This document shows, one piece after another, positions 7,931 to 17,424 of a DNA stretch of 64,000 nt (position 1 is its first letter; each line of letters opens with the position of its first letter). The position numbers were made by a program, and so were the translations under genes. This DNA is from Campylobacter taeniopygiae. Lineage in GTDB: Bacteria > Campylobacterota > Campylobacteria > Campylobacterales > Campylobacteraceae. The notes below the pieces were generated by a model. The model was given only the letters and a program-made list of their open reading frames with translations. It ran no database searches and was not told where the DNA came from. The stretch is from positions 1 to 64,000 of the forward strand of contig NZ_NXLY01000008.1 in NCBI RefSeq assembly GCF_005406225.1, read 5' to 3'.

Positions 7931-9094
7931 ATGAAAATTATGGGTTATAGAAGAGAAGATGGTAAATTAGGATTGAGGAATAAAGTTATGATTATACCTA
8001 GTGTGCATTGTGCTAATAAAGTGTGTGAAAATATAGCTAAACAATGTCAAGGATCAGTTTATATTAATCATCAGCATGGTTGTTCTCAGCTTGAATTTGA
8101 TGCTTTGCAAACTAGAGACGTTTTAATAGGTCATGGTACAAATGCTAATGTTTTTGGAGTTTTAATTGTTGGACTTGGTTGTGAAGTGATACAAGCTAAA
8201 GTAGTGGCTGAAAAAATTAAACAAACAACTCCTTATAAAAAGGTTGAATATTTAGTAATACAAGAATGTGGCGGTAGTAAAAATACGATAGACAAAGGTG
8301 TAAAAATAGTTAATGATATGCTTAAAGCTGCTTTAAATTTACAAAAAAGTGAAGGCGATTTTAGTGATTTAATTTTGGGAACAGAATGTGGAGGAAGCGA
8401 TAGTTATAGCGGGCTTAGTGCTAATCCTGCTTTAGGTAGTTTAAGCGATTTTATCATTGATCAAGGTGGTGCTGTAATTTTAGCCGAGACAACCGAGCTT
8501 ATAGGATGTGAAGCTATATTGGCAAAAAGAGCTAAAAATGATGAAATAGCAAAAAAAGTATATGAGAAAATCTTGGGTTATGAAAATTTAGTTAAATCTT
8601 TTCATGCTGATATTCGTGGAGCAAATCCAAGTCCAGGAAATATAGCAGGTGGGCTAAGCACTATAGAAGAAAAATCTTTAGGTTGTGTTTATAAAGCAGG
8701 AACTCGAACTTTAATGGATGTGATTGATTATGCAAAACCTGTAGTTTCTAAGGGGCTTACTTTTATGAATACTCCTGGAAATGATATTGAGCAATTAAGC
8801 GCTATGGTAGCTGGAGGAGCAAATATTTGTGTATTTACTACGGGTCGTGGAACACCTACAGGTTCTGCTATTACTCCTACGATCAAAATGAGTTCAAATA
8901 CTTTTTGCTATAACAATATGAATGACGCTATTGATATTAATGCAGGGGATATTATAGATGGTAAAAAAACTAAAGAAGAGGTGCGAGATGAATTGATAAA
9001 TTTAATCATACGGATTTCAAATGGAGAATTAGTAAAGGCAGAAATTAATGAACAAAATGATTTTTCTGTTTGGAGACTTGCTACAACTTGCTAA
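7931..9094 (+). CDS. UxaA-type dehydratase large subunit
   Basis: A 387-residue catalytic part of the altronate dehydratase (UxaA) family. The start is ATG 7931 (MKIMGYRREDGKLGLRNKVM), preceded by AAGGAG; a longer frame from 7760 overlaps the small subunit in another frame and is not credible. Conserved metal-region residues include VHCANKVC near 23-30, HQHGCSQ near 52, QECGGS near 115 and TECGGSD near 155. It pairs with the SAF subunit to dehydrate sugar acids in the cytoplasm, here probably L-fuconate and D-arabinonate. Confidence 0.85.
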   Translation: MKIMGYRREDGKLGLRNKVMIIPSVHCANKVCENIAKQCQGSVYINHQHGCSQLEFDALQTRDVLIGHGTNANVFGVLIVGLGCEVIQAKVVAEKIKQTTPYKKVEYLVIQECGGSKNTIDKGVKIVNDMLKAALNLQKSEGDFSDLILGTECGGSDSYSGLSANPALGSLSDFIIDQGGAVILAETTELIGCEAILAKRAKNDEIAKKVYEKILGYENLVKSFHADIRGANPSPGNIAGGLSTIEEKSLGCVYKAGTRTLMDVIDYAKPVVSKGLTFMNTPGNDIEQLSAMVAGGANICVFTTGRGTPTGSAITPTIKMSSNTFCYNNMNDAIDINAGDIIDGKKTKEEVRDELINLIIRISNGELVKAEINEQNDFSVWRLATTC

Positions 9095-9141
9095 TAAATA
9101 TTATTTTGGCATGGTTTTTGATTAATAATAAGGAGAAGAAA

Positions 9142-9930
9142 ATGGATTTAAAAATTAAAAATAAAGTTTGCATTATAACAGGGGGTGCTAAAGGCATCGG
9201 TTATGCAATTGCTAAATTATGGGCCAAAGAGGGTGGAATTTCTGTCGTTTTTTCAAGATCTATGCCAAAAGAACACGATGAGGAATTAAAAAATTTATGT
9301 AAAAGTTATGAATTTTTTGAAATTGACTTAAAAAATTATGATCAAATTCAAGAGCTTGTAAAGAAGGTTGCTGCAAAATATAATGGAATTTACGCTCTTG
9401 TAAATAACGCAGGAGCAAATGATAACTTACATATTGAGAATACAAGTGTTCAAGATTTAATCAAATCTTATGAAAACAATCTTTTTCACTATTATGCAAT
9501 GGCTAAAGAGTGTTTGCCTTATATTAAAAAAGAGCAAGGAAGTATTTTAAATATAGTTAGTAAAACAGGTATTACGGGTCAAGGTAGAACTAGTGCTTAT
9601 GCATCAGCTAAGGCTGCACAAATTGGATTCACTAGAGAATGGGCTTGTGCCTTTGCTAAGGATAATGTTAGAGTAAATGCTATTGCTCCTGCTGAAGTGA
9701 TGACTCCACTTTATGAAAAATGGTTACAAAATTTCCCTAATCCCGAAGCACAATATAAAAAAATTGCAAAAGCTATTCCCTTAGGACACCGTTTCACTAC
9801 CGTAGAAGAAATTGCAAATACAGCTGTTTTTACCCTAAGTCCATTAGCTTCACATACTACGGGACAGATTTTAATTCCAGATGGAGGTTATATTCATTTA
9901 GATAGAGCTTTAAATTGGGATGAAGACTAA
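9142..9930 (+). CDS. fucX: SDR-family L-fucose/D-arabinose dehydrogenase (FucX, Cj0485-like)
   Basis: A 262-residue short-chain dehydrogenase. ATG 9142 follows AAGGAG; the longer frame from 9070 overlaps the upstream gene. The Rossmann motif TGGAKGIG is at 13-20, NNAGA at 88-92, and the catalytic residues are S140, Y153 and K157 (YASAK). It should oxidise L-fucose, and D-arabinose, to the lactone with NAD(P)+, the first enzymatic step. Literature known to me assigns this activity to Cj0485 (FucX). It lies between dehydratase and FucP genes in the same operon. Confidence 0.85.
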   Translation: MDLKIKNKVCIITGGAKGIGYAIAKLWAKEGGISVVFSRSMPKEHDEELKNLCKSYEFFEIDLKNYDQIQELVKKVAAKYNGIYALVNNAGANDNLHIENTSVQDLIKSYENNLFHYYAMAKECLPYIKKEQGSILNIVSKTGITGQGRTSAYASAKAAQIGFTREWACAFAKDNVRVNAIAPAEVMTPLYEKWLQNFPNPEAQYKKIAKAIPLGHRFTTVEEIANTAVFTLSPLASHTTGQILIPDGGYIHLDRALNWDED

Positions 9931-9946
9931 GAGATAAGGATATCAA

Positions 9947-11188
9947 ATGACTGATTCAAAAAATATTAAAATCGCAATCATTTTGGTAACTTCACTTTTC
10001 TTTTTATGGGGTGTAAGTTATGGACTTATAGATGTGATGAATAAAAATTTTCAAAATCACCTTCATATCACTCAGCATGAGAGTGGGTTTTTACAATTGG
10101 CTTATTTTGGAGCTTATTTTATTATCGCTTTACCTGCAGGCTATATAGCTAATAAATATTCTTACAAGGTAGGAATTATGTTTGGTTTGGCATTGTATGC
10201 TATAGGATCTTTGATGATTATACCTGCGACTAATTTAGCTTCTTTCCATTTGTTTTTATTTGCATTTTTTATCTTAGCTTGCGGTATAGGATCTTTAGAA
10301 GCTAGTGCAAATCCCTATATGGTAAAACTTGGAGATGAAAAAAATGCAAGTTTTAGAATCAATGCTGCTCAAAGTTTTAATGGTTTTGGACAATTTTTAG
10401 GACCTATTATCGGTGGAGCTTTATTTTTATCTATCACTAAGCAAGGACAAAGTGCCAGCAAAGAACAAATTGAAACCGCATTAGTGGAAAATATGGGAAA
10501 TGTTCAGCTTGTGTATGTTGGAATTGCTGCTATTGTGATTTTAATCTTAATCGCTTTTGCCTTAAATAAAATTCCTGAAGGTTCGGCTGTAAATAGTGAT
10601 TATAAACAAAAAGATTATTCTAAATCTATAGAGGTTTTTAAACATAGACATTTTAATTTAGGGCTTTTAGCACAATTTTTATATATAGCAAATCAAGTTG
10701 CTGCTGGAGCATTTTTTATCAATTATGTAGTTGAACATAATGAAAATTTAAAGGATGAGCAAGGTGCTTATTATTTTTCTATAGCCTTAGTGGCATTTAT
10801 GGTAGGACGTATCGTCTCTACACCTTTAATGAAAAAAATTAAAGGAGAAAATATTTTAGGTATATATTCTTTAATAAATACCATTTTATGTATAGGACTT
10901 TATTTTGTCCATGGCTTTTTAAGTATAGTTTTACTTATAGCTGTATTTTTTTTCATGTCTATTTCTTTTCCAACGATTTTTGCTATAGCGACAAAAAATT
11001 TACCTTTTAATCAAGTAAAATTAGGCGGATCTTTGCTTGTAATGAGTGTAGTTGGAGGAGCGATTATGCCTAGCATTGTGGGTTTAATTAATGATCATTA
11101 TAATACAAGTATGGGATATTTGGCAATGGCGCCTTTATTTTTATATGTTGCTTGGTACGGATTTTTTGGTTCTAAAATAAAGGTTTAA
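9947..11188 (+). CDS. fucP: L-fucose permease FucP (Cj0486-like)
   Basis: A 413-residue MFS transporter of the FucP/sugar:H+ symporter family with 12 predicted membrane segments. It starts with a short cytoplasmic tail, and segment 1 holds FFLWGVSYGLIDVMNKNFQ, the characteristic FucP opening. GSLEASANPYMVKLG near 118-132 and FNGFGQFLGPIIGGALF near 145 match the family. It imports L-fucose with a proton. NCTC 11168 Cj0486 is required for fucose uptake. The fucX stop is 16 bases upstream. Confidence 0.9.
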   Translation: MTDSKNIKIAIILVTSLFFLWGVSYGLIDVMNKNFQNHLHITQHESGFLQLAYFGAYFIIALPAGYIANKYSYKVGIMFGLALYAIGSLMIIPATNLASFHLFLFAFFILACGIGSLEASANPYMVKLGDEKNASFRINAAQSFNGFGQFLGPIIGGALFLSITKQGQSASKEQIETALVENMGNVQLVYVGIAAIVILILIAFALNKIPEGSAVNSDYKQKDYSKSIEVFKHRHFNLGLLAQFLYIANQVAAGAFFINYVVEHNENLKDEQGAYYFSIALVAFMVGRIVSTPLMKKIKGENILGIYSLINTILCIGLYFVHGFLSIVLLIAVFFFMSISFPTIFAIATKNLPFNQVKLGGSLLVMSVVGGAIMPSIVGLINDHYNTSMGYLAMAPLFLYVAWYGFFGSKIKV

Positions 11189-11189
11189 A

Positions 11190-11960
11190 ATGCAAAAGAT
11201 TTTTGATACTCATTTACATCTTTGGAATTTGCAAGAATGTCCTATTTCTTGGGTTAATTCATACAAAGAATTGAATCAAAATTTTGATTTTAATCAAGCA
11301 ATAAAAGAATATAAAGATTTTGAGTTTCTCGGTGCTATGTATGTTGAGACAAATAGTGATAATAAGGATAAAGAAGCTTTATTTGCTTTAAAATTAAAAA
11401 AGCTTTATGGGTTAAAACTTTGCTTAGCAGATTTGAAACATAAAGAAGAAATTTGTGCTTTTAGAGAGGTTATGCACACGAGTTTTAAAGGTGCTAAAAG
11501 ATTATTTGAAGCTGATTTTAAAGAGTTTATGAAAATTTTAGAAAAAGCACAAATAGTTTTTGAAGCTTGTTTAAAAAATAGCGAATTAACATTTTTAGAG
11601 AAATTTTTAAGTGAAAATTCGAATTTAAAAGTGGTTTTAGATCATATGGGGAGTCCTGATATTAATTGTTTTGATGGTTATAAAAAAGATTTACAAAGAT
11701 TAAAAAAATTTTCAAATTTCTATATCAAGCTTTCATCGCCAGATCATTTTTCGATGCAAACTTCTCAAGAATTTATTTTTGAGCTTTTCTCATTTTTGAA
11801 AGAAAATTTTAGTGAAGATAGATTTTTATTTGGCAGCAACTACCCAGTATCAAAATTAAGTCCAAATAAATGGGCAAATTTGATTTTAAAAAGTGAAGTT
11901 TTTGAAAATTTAGATGCAATTTTTTATCAAAATGCTTTAAAAATTTATAAAGGAGGTTAA
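11190..11960 (+). CDS. Amidohydrolase-2 family lactonase (Cj0487-like)
   Basis: A 256-residue TIM-barrel metal hydrolase of the amidohydrolase-2 family, start one base after the FucP stop. The metal-binding pair is H8xH10 (FDTHLHLWN), with VLDHMGSPD near 150 and FLFGSNYPVS near 215. The family includes L-fuconolactonase and L-rhamnonolactonase, so the role is opening L-fucono-1,5-lactone to L-fuconate. The fucX product and the dehydratase substrate both fit. Confidence 0.8.
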   Translation: MQKIFDTHLHLWNLQECPISWVNSYKELNQNFDFNQAIKEYKDFEFLGAMYVETNSDNKDKEALFALKLKKLYGLKLCLADLKHKEEICAFREVMHTSFKGAKRLFEADFKEFMKILEKAQIVFEACLKNSELTFLEKFLSENSNLKVVLDHMGSPDINCFDGYKKDLQRLKKFSNFYIKLSSPDHFSMQTSQEFIFELFSFLKENFSEDRFLFGSNYPVSKLSPNKWANLILKSEVFENLDAIFYQNALKIYKGG

Positions 11961-12278
11961 ATGCAAAGGTATGGTCAAATCATAAAAATTAAAAAGGAGA
12001 AAATTCAAGAATATAAAGATCTCCATAAAAATCCTTACAAAGGAGTTTGTGAAATGATTAAGGAGTGCAATATACAAAATTATTCCATTTATCTTTTTGG
12101 AGAGTATTTGTTTGCATATTTTGAGTATATAGGAGCTGATTTTGAAGCGGATATGGCTAAAATGGCAAGGGATGAAAATACACAAAAATGGTGGAAAGTA
12201 ACAGATCCTTGCCAAATATCTTTAGGCTATGCGGGACAAAAATGGCTTAACATGGAAGAAGTGTTTCATTTGGATTAA
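11961..12278 (+). CDS. L-fucose/L-rhamnose mutarotase family protein (Cj0488-like)
   Basis: A 105-residue protein of the L-rhamnose mutarotase family (COG3254-like): start MQRYGQIIKIKKEKIQEYKD, then HKNPYKGVCEMIKECNIQNY, SIYLFGEYLFAYFEY and a Trp-rich C-terminus (QKWWKVTDPCQ). It interconverts anomers of a 6-deoxy sugar so that FucX receives its preferred form. It starts immediately after the lactonase stop with AAGGAGG upstream. Confidence 0.8.
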   Translation: MQRYGQIIKIKKEKIQEYKDLHKNPYKGVCEMIKECNIQNYSIYLFGEYLFAYFEYIGADFEADMAKMARDENTQKWWKVTDPCQISLGYAGQKWLNMEEVFHLD

Positions 12279-12290
12279 AAAGGAGAGATA

Positions 12291-13730
12291 ATGACAACTT
12301 ATTATAATTTTATTAACGGGGAATTTATTCCTCATGAGGGTGAATTTTTTGAAGTTTTAAATCCAGCAACTAAAGAAGTAATTTCAAAAGTTGCTAGTGC
12401 AAGTTTAGAAGATACTCAAAGAGCGATTGAAGAAGCTAAAAAAGCTCAAAAGTCTTGGGAGGCGAAACCAGCTATACAAAGAGCAAATCATTTAAAAGAA
12501 TTGGCGAATTTGATACGAAAAAATGCCGATTTTTTAACCCATATCTTAATGCAAGAACAGGGAAAAACTAAAGATTTGGCTAGTATAGAAATTCATTTCA
12601 CAGCCGATTATATAGATTATACAGCTGAATGGGCTAGAAGATATGAAGGTGAAATCATACAAAGCGATAGAGCTAATGAACATATATATCTGTACAAAAG
12701 TGCTATTGGGGTTGTTGGTGGAATTTTACCTTGGAATTTCCCATTTTTTCTAATAGCGAGAAAAATGGCTCCAGCCTTATTAACGGGAAATACTATTGTT
12801 ATAAAACCAAGCAGTGAAACTCCAAACAATGCTTTTGAATTTGCAAAGCTTGTTTCACAAAGTTCTTTACCTAAAGGAGTGTTTAATTTGGTGGCTGGAA
12901 AGGGTGGTATAGTAGGACACGAATTATCAAGCAATAAAGATATAGGTATGGTAAGTCTTACAGGAAGCGTTGAGGCTGGAGTTAGGGTTATGGAAGCGGC
13001 GGCAAAAAATATTATAAAAGTTTCTTTAGAGCTTGGAGGAAAAGCACCTGCTATAGTATGCAAGGATGCAGATATTGATTTGGCTGTAGAGGCAATAAAA
13101 GCAAGTAGAATTTGTAACAATGGTCAAGTTTGCAATTGTGCTGAAAGAGCCTATATCCATAAAGATGTATATGATGAATTTGTAGATAAATTTGTAAAAG
13201 CTATGAGTAAGGTGAGTGTAGGAAATACACTCAAAGGAAATTTTGATATGGGTCCACTTGTCAATCAAGCGGGCGTGGATAATGCATTGGGAATGCTTGA
13301 ACGTGCAAAAGCTAAAGGTGCCACCTTAGAGTGTGGTGGAAAAATAACTGATACAAGTGGATATTATTTTCCAGCTACTGTACTTACAAATGTTAAGCAC
13401 AAGGATGAGATTATGCAAAAAGAAATTTTTGCTCCTATTTTACCTATTGCAAAATTTGACACATTGGATGAAGCGATTGATATGGCAAATGATTGTGAAT
13501 ATGGGCTTACAAGTTCTATTTATACCCAAAATTTAGATATAGCAATGAGGGCAAGCAGAGAAATTAAATTCGGAGAAACTTATATCAATCGTGAAAATTT
13601 TGAAGCAATGCAGGGTTTTCATGCAGGATTTAGAAAAAGTGGAATAGGAGGGGCTGATGGCAAGCATGGTCTTGAAGAGTATTTAGCTACTCATGTAGTT
13701 TATTTACAATATAATACAGAAAAACAATAA
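12291..13730 (+). CDS. Aldehyde dehydrogenase, lactaldehyde/glycolaldehyde type (Cj0489-Cj0490 unbroken)
   Basis: A 479-residue full-length NAD(P)-dependent aldehyde dehydrogenase. Catalytic C281 (GQVCNC), general base E247 (SLELGGKAP) and N149 (PWNFP) are all present. It ends the operon and would oxidise L-lactaldehyde to lactate (or glycolaldehyde to glycolate) after aldol cleavage. In NCTC 11168 the equivalent is annotated as two pieces, Cj0489 and Cj0490; here the frame is unbroken. AGGAG precedes the ATG. Confidence 0.9.
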   Translation: MTTYYNFINGEFIPHEGEFFEVLNPATKEVISKVASASLEDTQRAIEEAKKAQKSWEAKPAIQRANHLKELANLIRKNADFLTHILMQEQGKTKDLASIEIHFTADYIDYTAEWARRYEGEIIQSDRANEHIYLYKSAIGVVGGILPWNFPFFLIARKMAPALLTGNTIVIKPSSETPNNAFEFAKLVSQSSLPKGVFNLVAGKGGIVGHELSSNKDIGMVSLTGSVEAGVRVMEAAAKNIIKVSLELGGKAPAIVCKDADIDLAVEAIKASRICNNGQVCNCAERAYIHKDVYDEFVDKFVKAMSKVSVGNTLKGNFDMGPLVNQAGVDNALGMLERAKAKGATLECGGKITDTSGYYFPATVLTNVKHKDEIMQKEIFAPILPIAKFDTLDEAIDMANDCEYGLTSSIYTQNLDIAMRASREIKFGETYINRENFEAMQGFHAGFRKSGIGGADGKHGLEEYLATHVVYLQYNTEKQ

Positions 13731-13743
13731 TTTATTTTTTTTA

Positions 13744-13781
13744 CCTTAATCTAATTGTATATTTTTGGATTAAGGTTTTTT
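13744..13781 (+). terminator. Rho-independent terminator of the fuc operon
   Basis: CCTTAATC (13744-13751) pairs with GATTAAGG (13768-13775), followed by six T. It lies 14 bases after the aldehyde dehydrogenase stop. The remaining ~160 bases up to rpsL hold the str operon leader; no further gene is seen. Confidence 0.75.
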
Positions 13782-13942
13782 GAAATTGACAAATTTTGAT
13801 TTATAGCTACAACTTTATTTTATTTGACACTAAAACAGAGAAAATACCTTAACAAACAAAATAAAAGATAATTTTAATAAAAACTAAGCAAATTTTAGAT
13901 ACTATTCAAGGTTTATTACATTATTTAAAGAAAGGAATTATT

Positions 13943-14329
13943 GTGCCAACCATAAATCAATTGGTTAGAAAAGAGCGTAAAAAAGTTTTAGAAAAATCTA
14001 AATCTCCAGCGCTTAAAAATTGTCCACAAAGAAGGGGAGTTTGCACTAGGGTTTATACAACAACTCCTAAAAAGCCAAACTCAGCGTTAAGAAAAGTTGC
14101 CAAAGTAAGACTTACTAGTGGCTTTGAAGTGATTAGCTATATCGGCGGTGAAGGTCACAATCTTCAAGAACATAGTATTGTTTTAGTGCGTGGTGGTAGG
14201 GTTAAAGACTTACCAGGTGTGAAATATCACATTGTACGTGGTGCGCTTGATACAGCAGGTGTTGCAAAAAGAACAGTTTCTCGTTCTAAATATGGTGCTA
14301 AGCGTCCTAAAGCAGGTGCTGCTAAGTAA
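13943..14329 (+). CDS. rpsL: 30S ribosomal protein S12
   Basis: A 128-residue S12 with the invariant [13 protein letters not shown] segment and a lysine-rich tail. The start is GTG 13943 after AAAGGAA. K43 and K88, the usual sites of streptomycin-resistance changes, are both lysine, so the protein is wild type there. S12 helps decoding at the ribosomal A site. First gene of the str operon. Confidence 0.97.
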   Translation: MPTINQLVRKERKKVLEKSKSPALKNCPQRRGVCTRVYTTTPKKPNSALRKVAKVRLTSGFEVISYIGGEGHNLQEHSIVLVRGGRVKDLPGVKYHIVRGALDTAGVAKRTVSRSKYGAKRPKAGAAK

Positions 14330-14380
14330 AATTAAAGACAGACAAATCCGTTTGATTTGATTTTGTTTGAGTAAAATTAA

Positions 14381-14869
<489 letters not shown>

Positions 14870-14881
14870 GAAAGGAATAAG

Positions 14882-16957
14882 ATGTCAAGAACTACTCCTT
14901 TAAAAAAAGTTAGAAATATAGGGATTGCAGCACATATCGATGCTGGAAAAACAACAACAAGTGAAAGAATTCTTTTCTTCACTGGGATGAGTCATAAAAT
15001 CGGCGAAGTGCATGATGGTGCTGCGACTATGGACTGGATGGAGCAAGAGAAAGAAAGAGGTATTACAATTACTTCTGCTGCGACAACTTGTTTTTGGAAA
15101 GATCATCAAATCAATCTTATTGACACTCCAGGCCACGTGGATTTTACCATTGAAGTTGAAAGATCGATGCGTGTTTTAGATGGCGCTGTAGCTGTTTTTT
15201 GTTCAGTTGGCGGGGTTCAACCTCAATCAGAAACTGTGTGGAGACAAGCAAATAAGTATGGGGTTCCAAGAATTGTTTTTGTTAATAAAATGGACAGAAT
15301 CGGTGCTAATTTCTACAATGTAGAAGATCAAATTCGCAACCGTTTAAAAGCAAATCCAGTTCCACTTCAAATTCCAATTGGTGCTGAAGATAATTTTAAA
15401 GGTGTTATCGACCTTGTAACAATGAAAGCTTTGGTTTGGGAAGATGACACAAAACCAACAGATTATGTTGAAAAAGAAATTCCAGCAGAATTAAAAGAAA
15501 AAGCTGAAGAATATCGCACTAAGATGATAGAGGCAGTTTCTGAAACTTCTGATGAATTGATGGAAAAATATCTTGGCGGAGAAGAATTAACTCTTGAAGA
15601 AATCAAATCAGGAATTAAAGCTGGATGTTTAAGTCTTGCCATCGTTCCTATGCTTTGCGGAACGGCTTTTAAAAACAAAGGTGTTCAGCCTTTACTTGAT
15701 GCGGTTGTAGCTTATTTACCAGCTCCTGATGAGGTAGCAAATATCAGAGGTGAATATGAAGATGGTACAGAAGTTTCTGTAAAATCAACTGATGATGGTG
15801 AATTTGCAGGACTTGCTTTTAAAATTATGACCGATCCATTTGTAGGACAACTTACTTTCGTGCGTGTTTATCGTGGTAGCTTAGAAAGTGGTTCTTATGC
15901 TTATAACTCTACAAAAGATAAAAAAGAAAGAATCGGTCGTTTATTAAAGATGCACTCAAATAAAAGAGAAGAAATTAAAGTTCTTTACGCAGGAGAGATT
16001 GGTGCTGTTGTAGGACTTAAAGACACTTTAACAGGCGATACTTTAGCTAGCGAAAAAGATAAAGTTATTCTAGAGAGAATGGATTTTCCAGATCCTGTTA
16101 TTTCTGTTGCCGTTGAGCCAAAAACCAAAGCAGATCAAGAAAAAATGTCTATAGCTTTAAATAAACTTGCACAAGAAGATCCAAGCTTTAGAGTTTCTAC
16201 TGACGAAGAAAGTGGTCAAACTATTATTTCAGGTATGGGTGAGCTTCACTTAGAAATTATCGTTGATCGTATGCTTCGTGAATTTAAAGTTGAAGCTGAA
16301 GTAGGCCAACCTCAAGTTGCTTATAGGGAGACAATTAGAAAAACAGTTGAACAAGAATATAAATACGCTAAACAATCAGGTGGTCGTGGTCAATATGGAC
16401 ATGTATTTTTACGTCTTGAACCACTTGAGCCAGGAAGTGGATATGAATTTGTTAATGATATCAAAGGCGGGGTGATTCCTAAAGAATATATTCCAGCTGT
16501 AGATAAAGGTATTCAAGAAGCTTTACAAAATGGTGTTTTAGCGGGATATCCTGTTGAGGATGTAAAAGTGACTGTTTATGATGGAAGTTACCACGAAGTG
16601 GATTCATCTGAAATGGCATTTAAACTTGCTGCTTCTATGGGTTTTAAAGAAGGAGCTAGAAAAGCAGGAGCTGTTATTTTAGAACCTATGATGAAGGTTG
16701 AAGTTGAAACTCCAGAAGAATATATGGGTGATGTAATAGGCGATTTAAATAAGCGTCGTGGTCAAGTAAATTCTATGGATGAAAGAGGCGGAAATAAAAT
16801 CATCACAGCATTTTGTCCTTTAGCTGAAATGTTTGGCTACTCAACAGATCTTAGAAGTCAGACTCAAGGTCGTGCAACTTATTCTATGGAATTTGATCAT
16901 TATGATGAAGTTCCAAAAAATGTTTCTGAAGAAATTATCAAAAAGAGAAATGGTTAA
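14882..16957 (+). CDS. fusA: Elongation factor G
   Basis: A 691-residue translocation GTPase. G1 is [10 protein letters not shown]2 region [10 protein letters not shown]3 DTPGHVDF and G4 NKMDR; domain IV and V segments follow ([13 protein letters not shown] near 490, [14 protein letters not shown] near 660). It moves tRNA and mRNA on the ribosome. It is 12 bases after rpsG and ends the str operon with a strong terminator. No tufA follows. Confidence 0.97.
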   Translation: MSRTTPLKKVRNIGIAAHIDAGKTTTSERILFFTGMSHKIGEVHDGAATMDWMEQEKERGITITSAATTCFWKDHQINLIDTPGHVDFTIEVERSMRVLDGAVAVFCSVGGVQPQSETVWRQANKYGVPRIVFVNKMDRIGANFYNVEDQIRNRLKANPVPLQIPIGAEDNFKGVIDLVTMKALVWEDDTKPTDYVEKEIPAELKEKAEEYRTKMIEAVSETSDELMEKYLGGEELTLEEIKSGIKAGCLSLAIVPMLCGTAFKNKGVQPLLDAVVAYLPAPDEVANIRGEYEDGTEVSVKSTDDGEFAGLAFKIMTDPFVGQLTFVRVYRGSLESGSYAYNSTKDKKERIGRLLKMHSNKREEIKVLYAGEIGAVVGLKDTLTGDTLASEKDKVILERMDFPDPVISVAVEPKTKADQEKMSIALNKLAQEDPSFRVSTDEESGQTIISGMGELHLEIIVDRMLREFKVEAEVGQPQVAYRETIRKTVEQEYKYAKQSGGRGQYGHVFLRLEPLEPGSGYEFVNDIKGGVIPKEYIPAVDKGIQEALQNGVLAGYPVEDVKVTVYDGSYHEVDSSEMAFKLAASMGFKEGARKAGAVILEPMMKVEVETPEEYMGDVIGDLNKRRGQVNSMDERGGNKIITAFCPLAEMFGYSTDLRSQTQGRATYSMEFDHYDEVPKNVSEEIIKKRNG

Positions 16958-16962
16958 AAATT

Positions 16963-16990
16963 AAAGCGGAAGTTTTTCTTCCGCTTTTTT
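16963..16990 (+). terminator. str operon terminator
   Basis: AAAGCGGAAG, a five-T loop, CTTCCGCTTT and T residues form a strong hairpin right after the fusA stop. The T-run ends exactly where tRNA-Arg begins. Confidence 0.9.
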
Positions 16991-17067
16991 GTCCTCGTAG
17001 CTCAGCTGGATAGAGCGCAAAATTCCTAATTTTGAGGCCGTGAGTTCGAATCTCGCCGTGGACACCA
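16991..17067 (+). tRNA. tRNA-Arg (anticodon CCT)
   Basis: A 77-base cloverleaf with encoded CCA. The D stem is GCTC/GAGC, the anticodon stem CAAAA/TTTTG with loop TTCCTAA gives anticodon CCT (reads AGG), and the T arm contains TTCGAAT. The acceptor stem GTCCTCG/CGTGGAC has one T5-T68 mismatch. It directly abuts the fusA terminator and has no obvious promoter of its own, so it may depend on read-through and processing. Confidence 0.93.
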
Positions 17068-17141
17068 TTTTAAATAAATCTATTATTTTCTTTCTTTAGC
17101 TTTTAATCAAATTTTTAGTAGAAGTTTTAATTAGGTATGAT

Positions 17142-17217
17142 TGGTTGCGAAGGGGAGATTTGAACTCCCGACCTTCGGGTTATGAGCCCGACGAGCTAAC
17201 CACTGCTCTACTTCGCG
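17142..17217 (-). tRNA. Initiator tRNA-Met (anticodon CAT)
   Basis: A 76-base tRNA with encoded CCA. The anticodon loop is CTCATAA. It is the initiator: the first base C does not pair with A at position 72, and the anticodon stem has three consecutive G-C pairs (GGG/CCC). It is transcribed after tRNA-Gln from the promoter at 17346-17374. Confidence 0.93.
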
Positions 17218-17229
17218 ATAAGATATTTT

Positions 17230-17305
17230 TGGATGGGGTAAAGGGATTCGAACCCCTGAAATGACAGGACCAAAACCTGTTGCCTTACCGCTTGGCGATA
17301 CCCCA
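17230..17305 (-). tRNA. tRNA-Gln (anticodon TTG)
   Basis: A 76-base tRNA with encoded CCA. The acceptor stem is TGGGGTA/TACCCCA, the anticodon arm CAGG-TTTTGGT-CCTG gives TTG, and the T loop is TTCGAAT. It lies 12 bases upstream of the initiator tRNA in the same transcript. Confidence 0.93.
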
Positions 17306-17345
17306 ATTTAAATAAGTATTTTGTGTAATATTTTTAAGAGAGGAA

Positions 17346-17374
17346 ATTATATTAAAATTTAATTTATTTGTCAA
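17346..17374 (-). promoter_or_regulatory. Consensus sigma70 promoter of the tRNA-Gln/tRNA-fMet unit
   Basis: On the minus strand TTGACA (17374-17369) and TATAAT (17351-17346) are both perfect and 17 bases apart. This is strikingly close to ideal for Campylobacter, which usually lacks a clear -35 box, and fits a strongly expressed stable-RNA unit. Confidence 0.85.
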
Positions 17375-17385
17375 GCAAATAAAGC

Positions 17386-17391
17386 TATAAT
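17386..17391 (+). promoter_or_regulatory. -10 box of ribB
   Basis: TATAAT lies 34 bases before the ribB ATG, facing away from the tRNA promoter. No -35 box is clear, and no FMN-riboswitch-like structure fits the short leader. Confidence 0.55.
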
Positions 17392-17424
17392 TTTTATAAA
17401 ATTATAAAAATTGAGGAATAATAA

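Noticed and set aside
7663-9094. Frameshifted single uxaA gene
   Set aside because: The small subunit has its own stop, and the large subunit has AAGGAG and ATG; the split matches known two-subunit enzymes.
13943-14329. Streptomycin-resistance change in rpsL
   Set aside because: K43 and K88 are both unchanged.
17306-17424. FMN riboswitch before ribB
   Set aside because: The leader is too short and lacks the conserved stems; it holds two back-to-back promoters.
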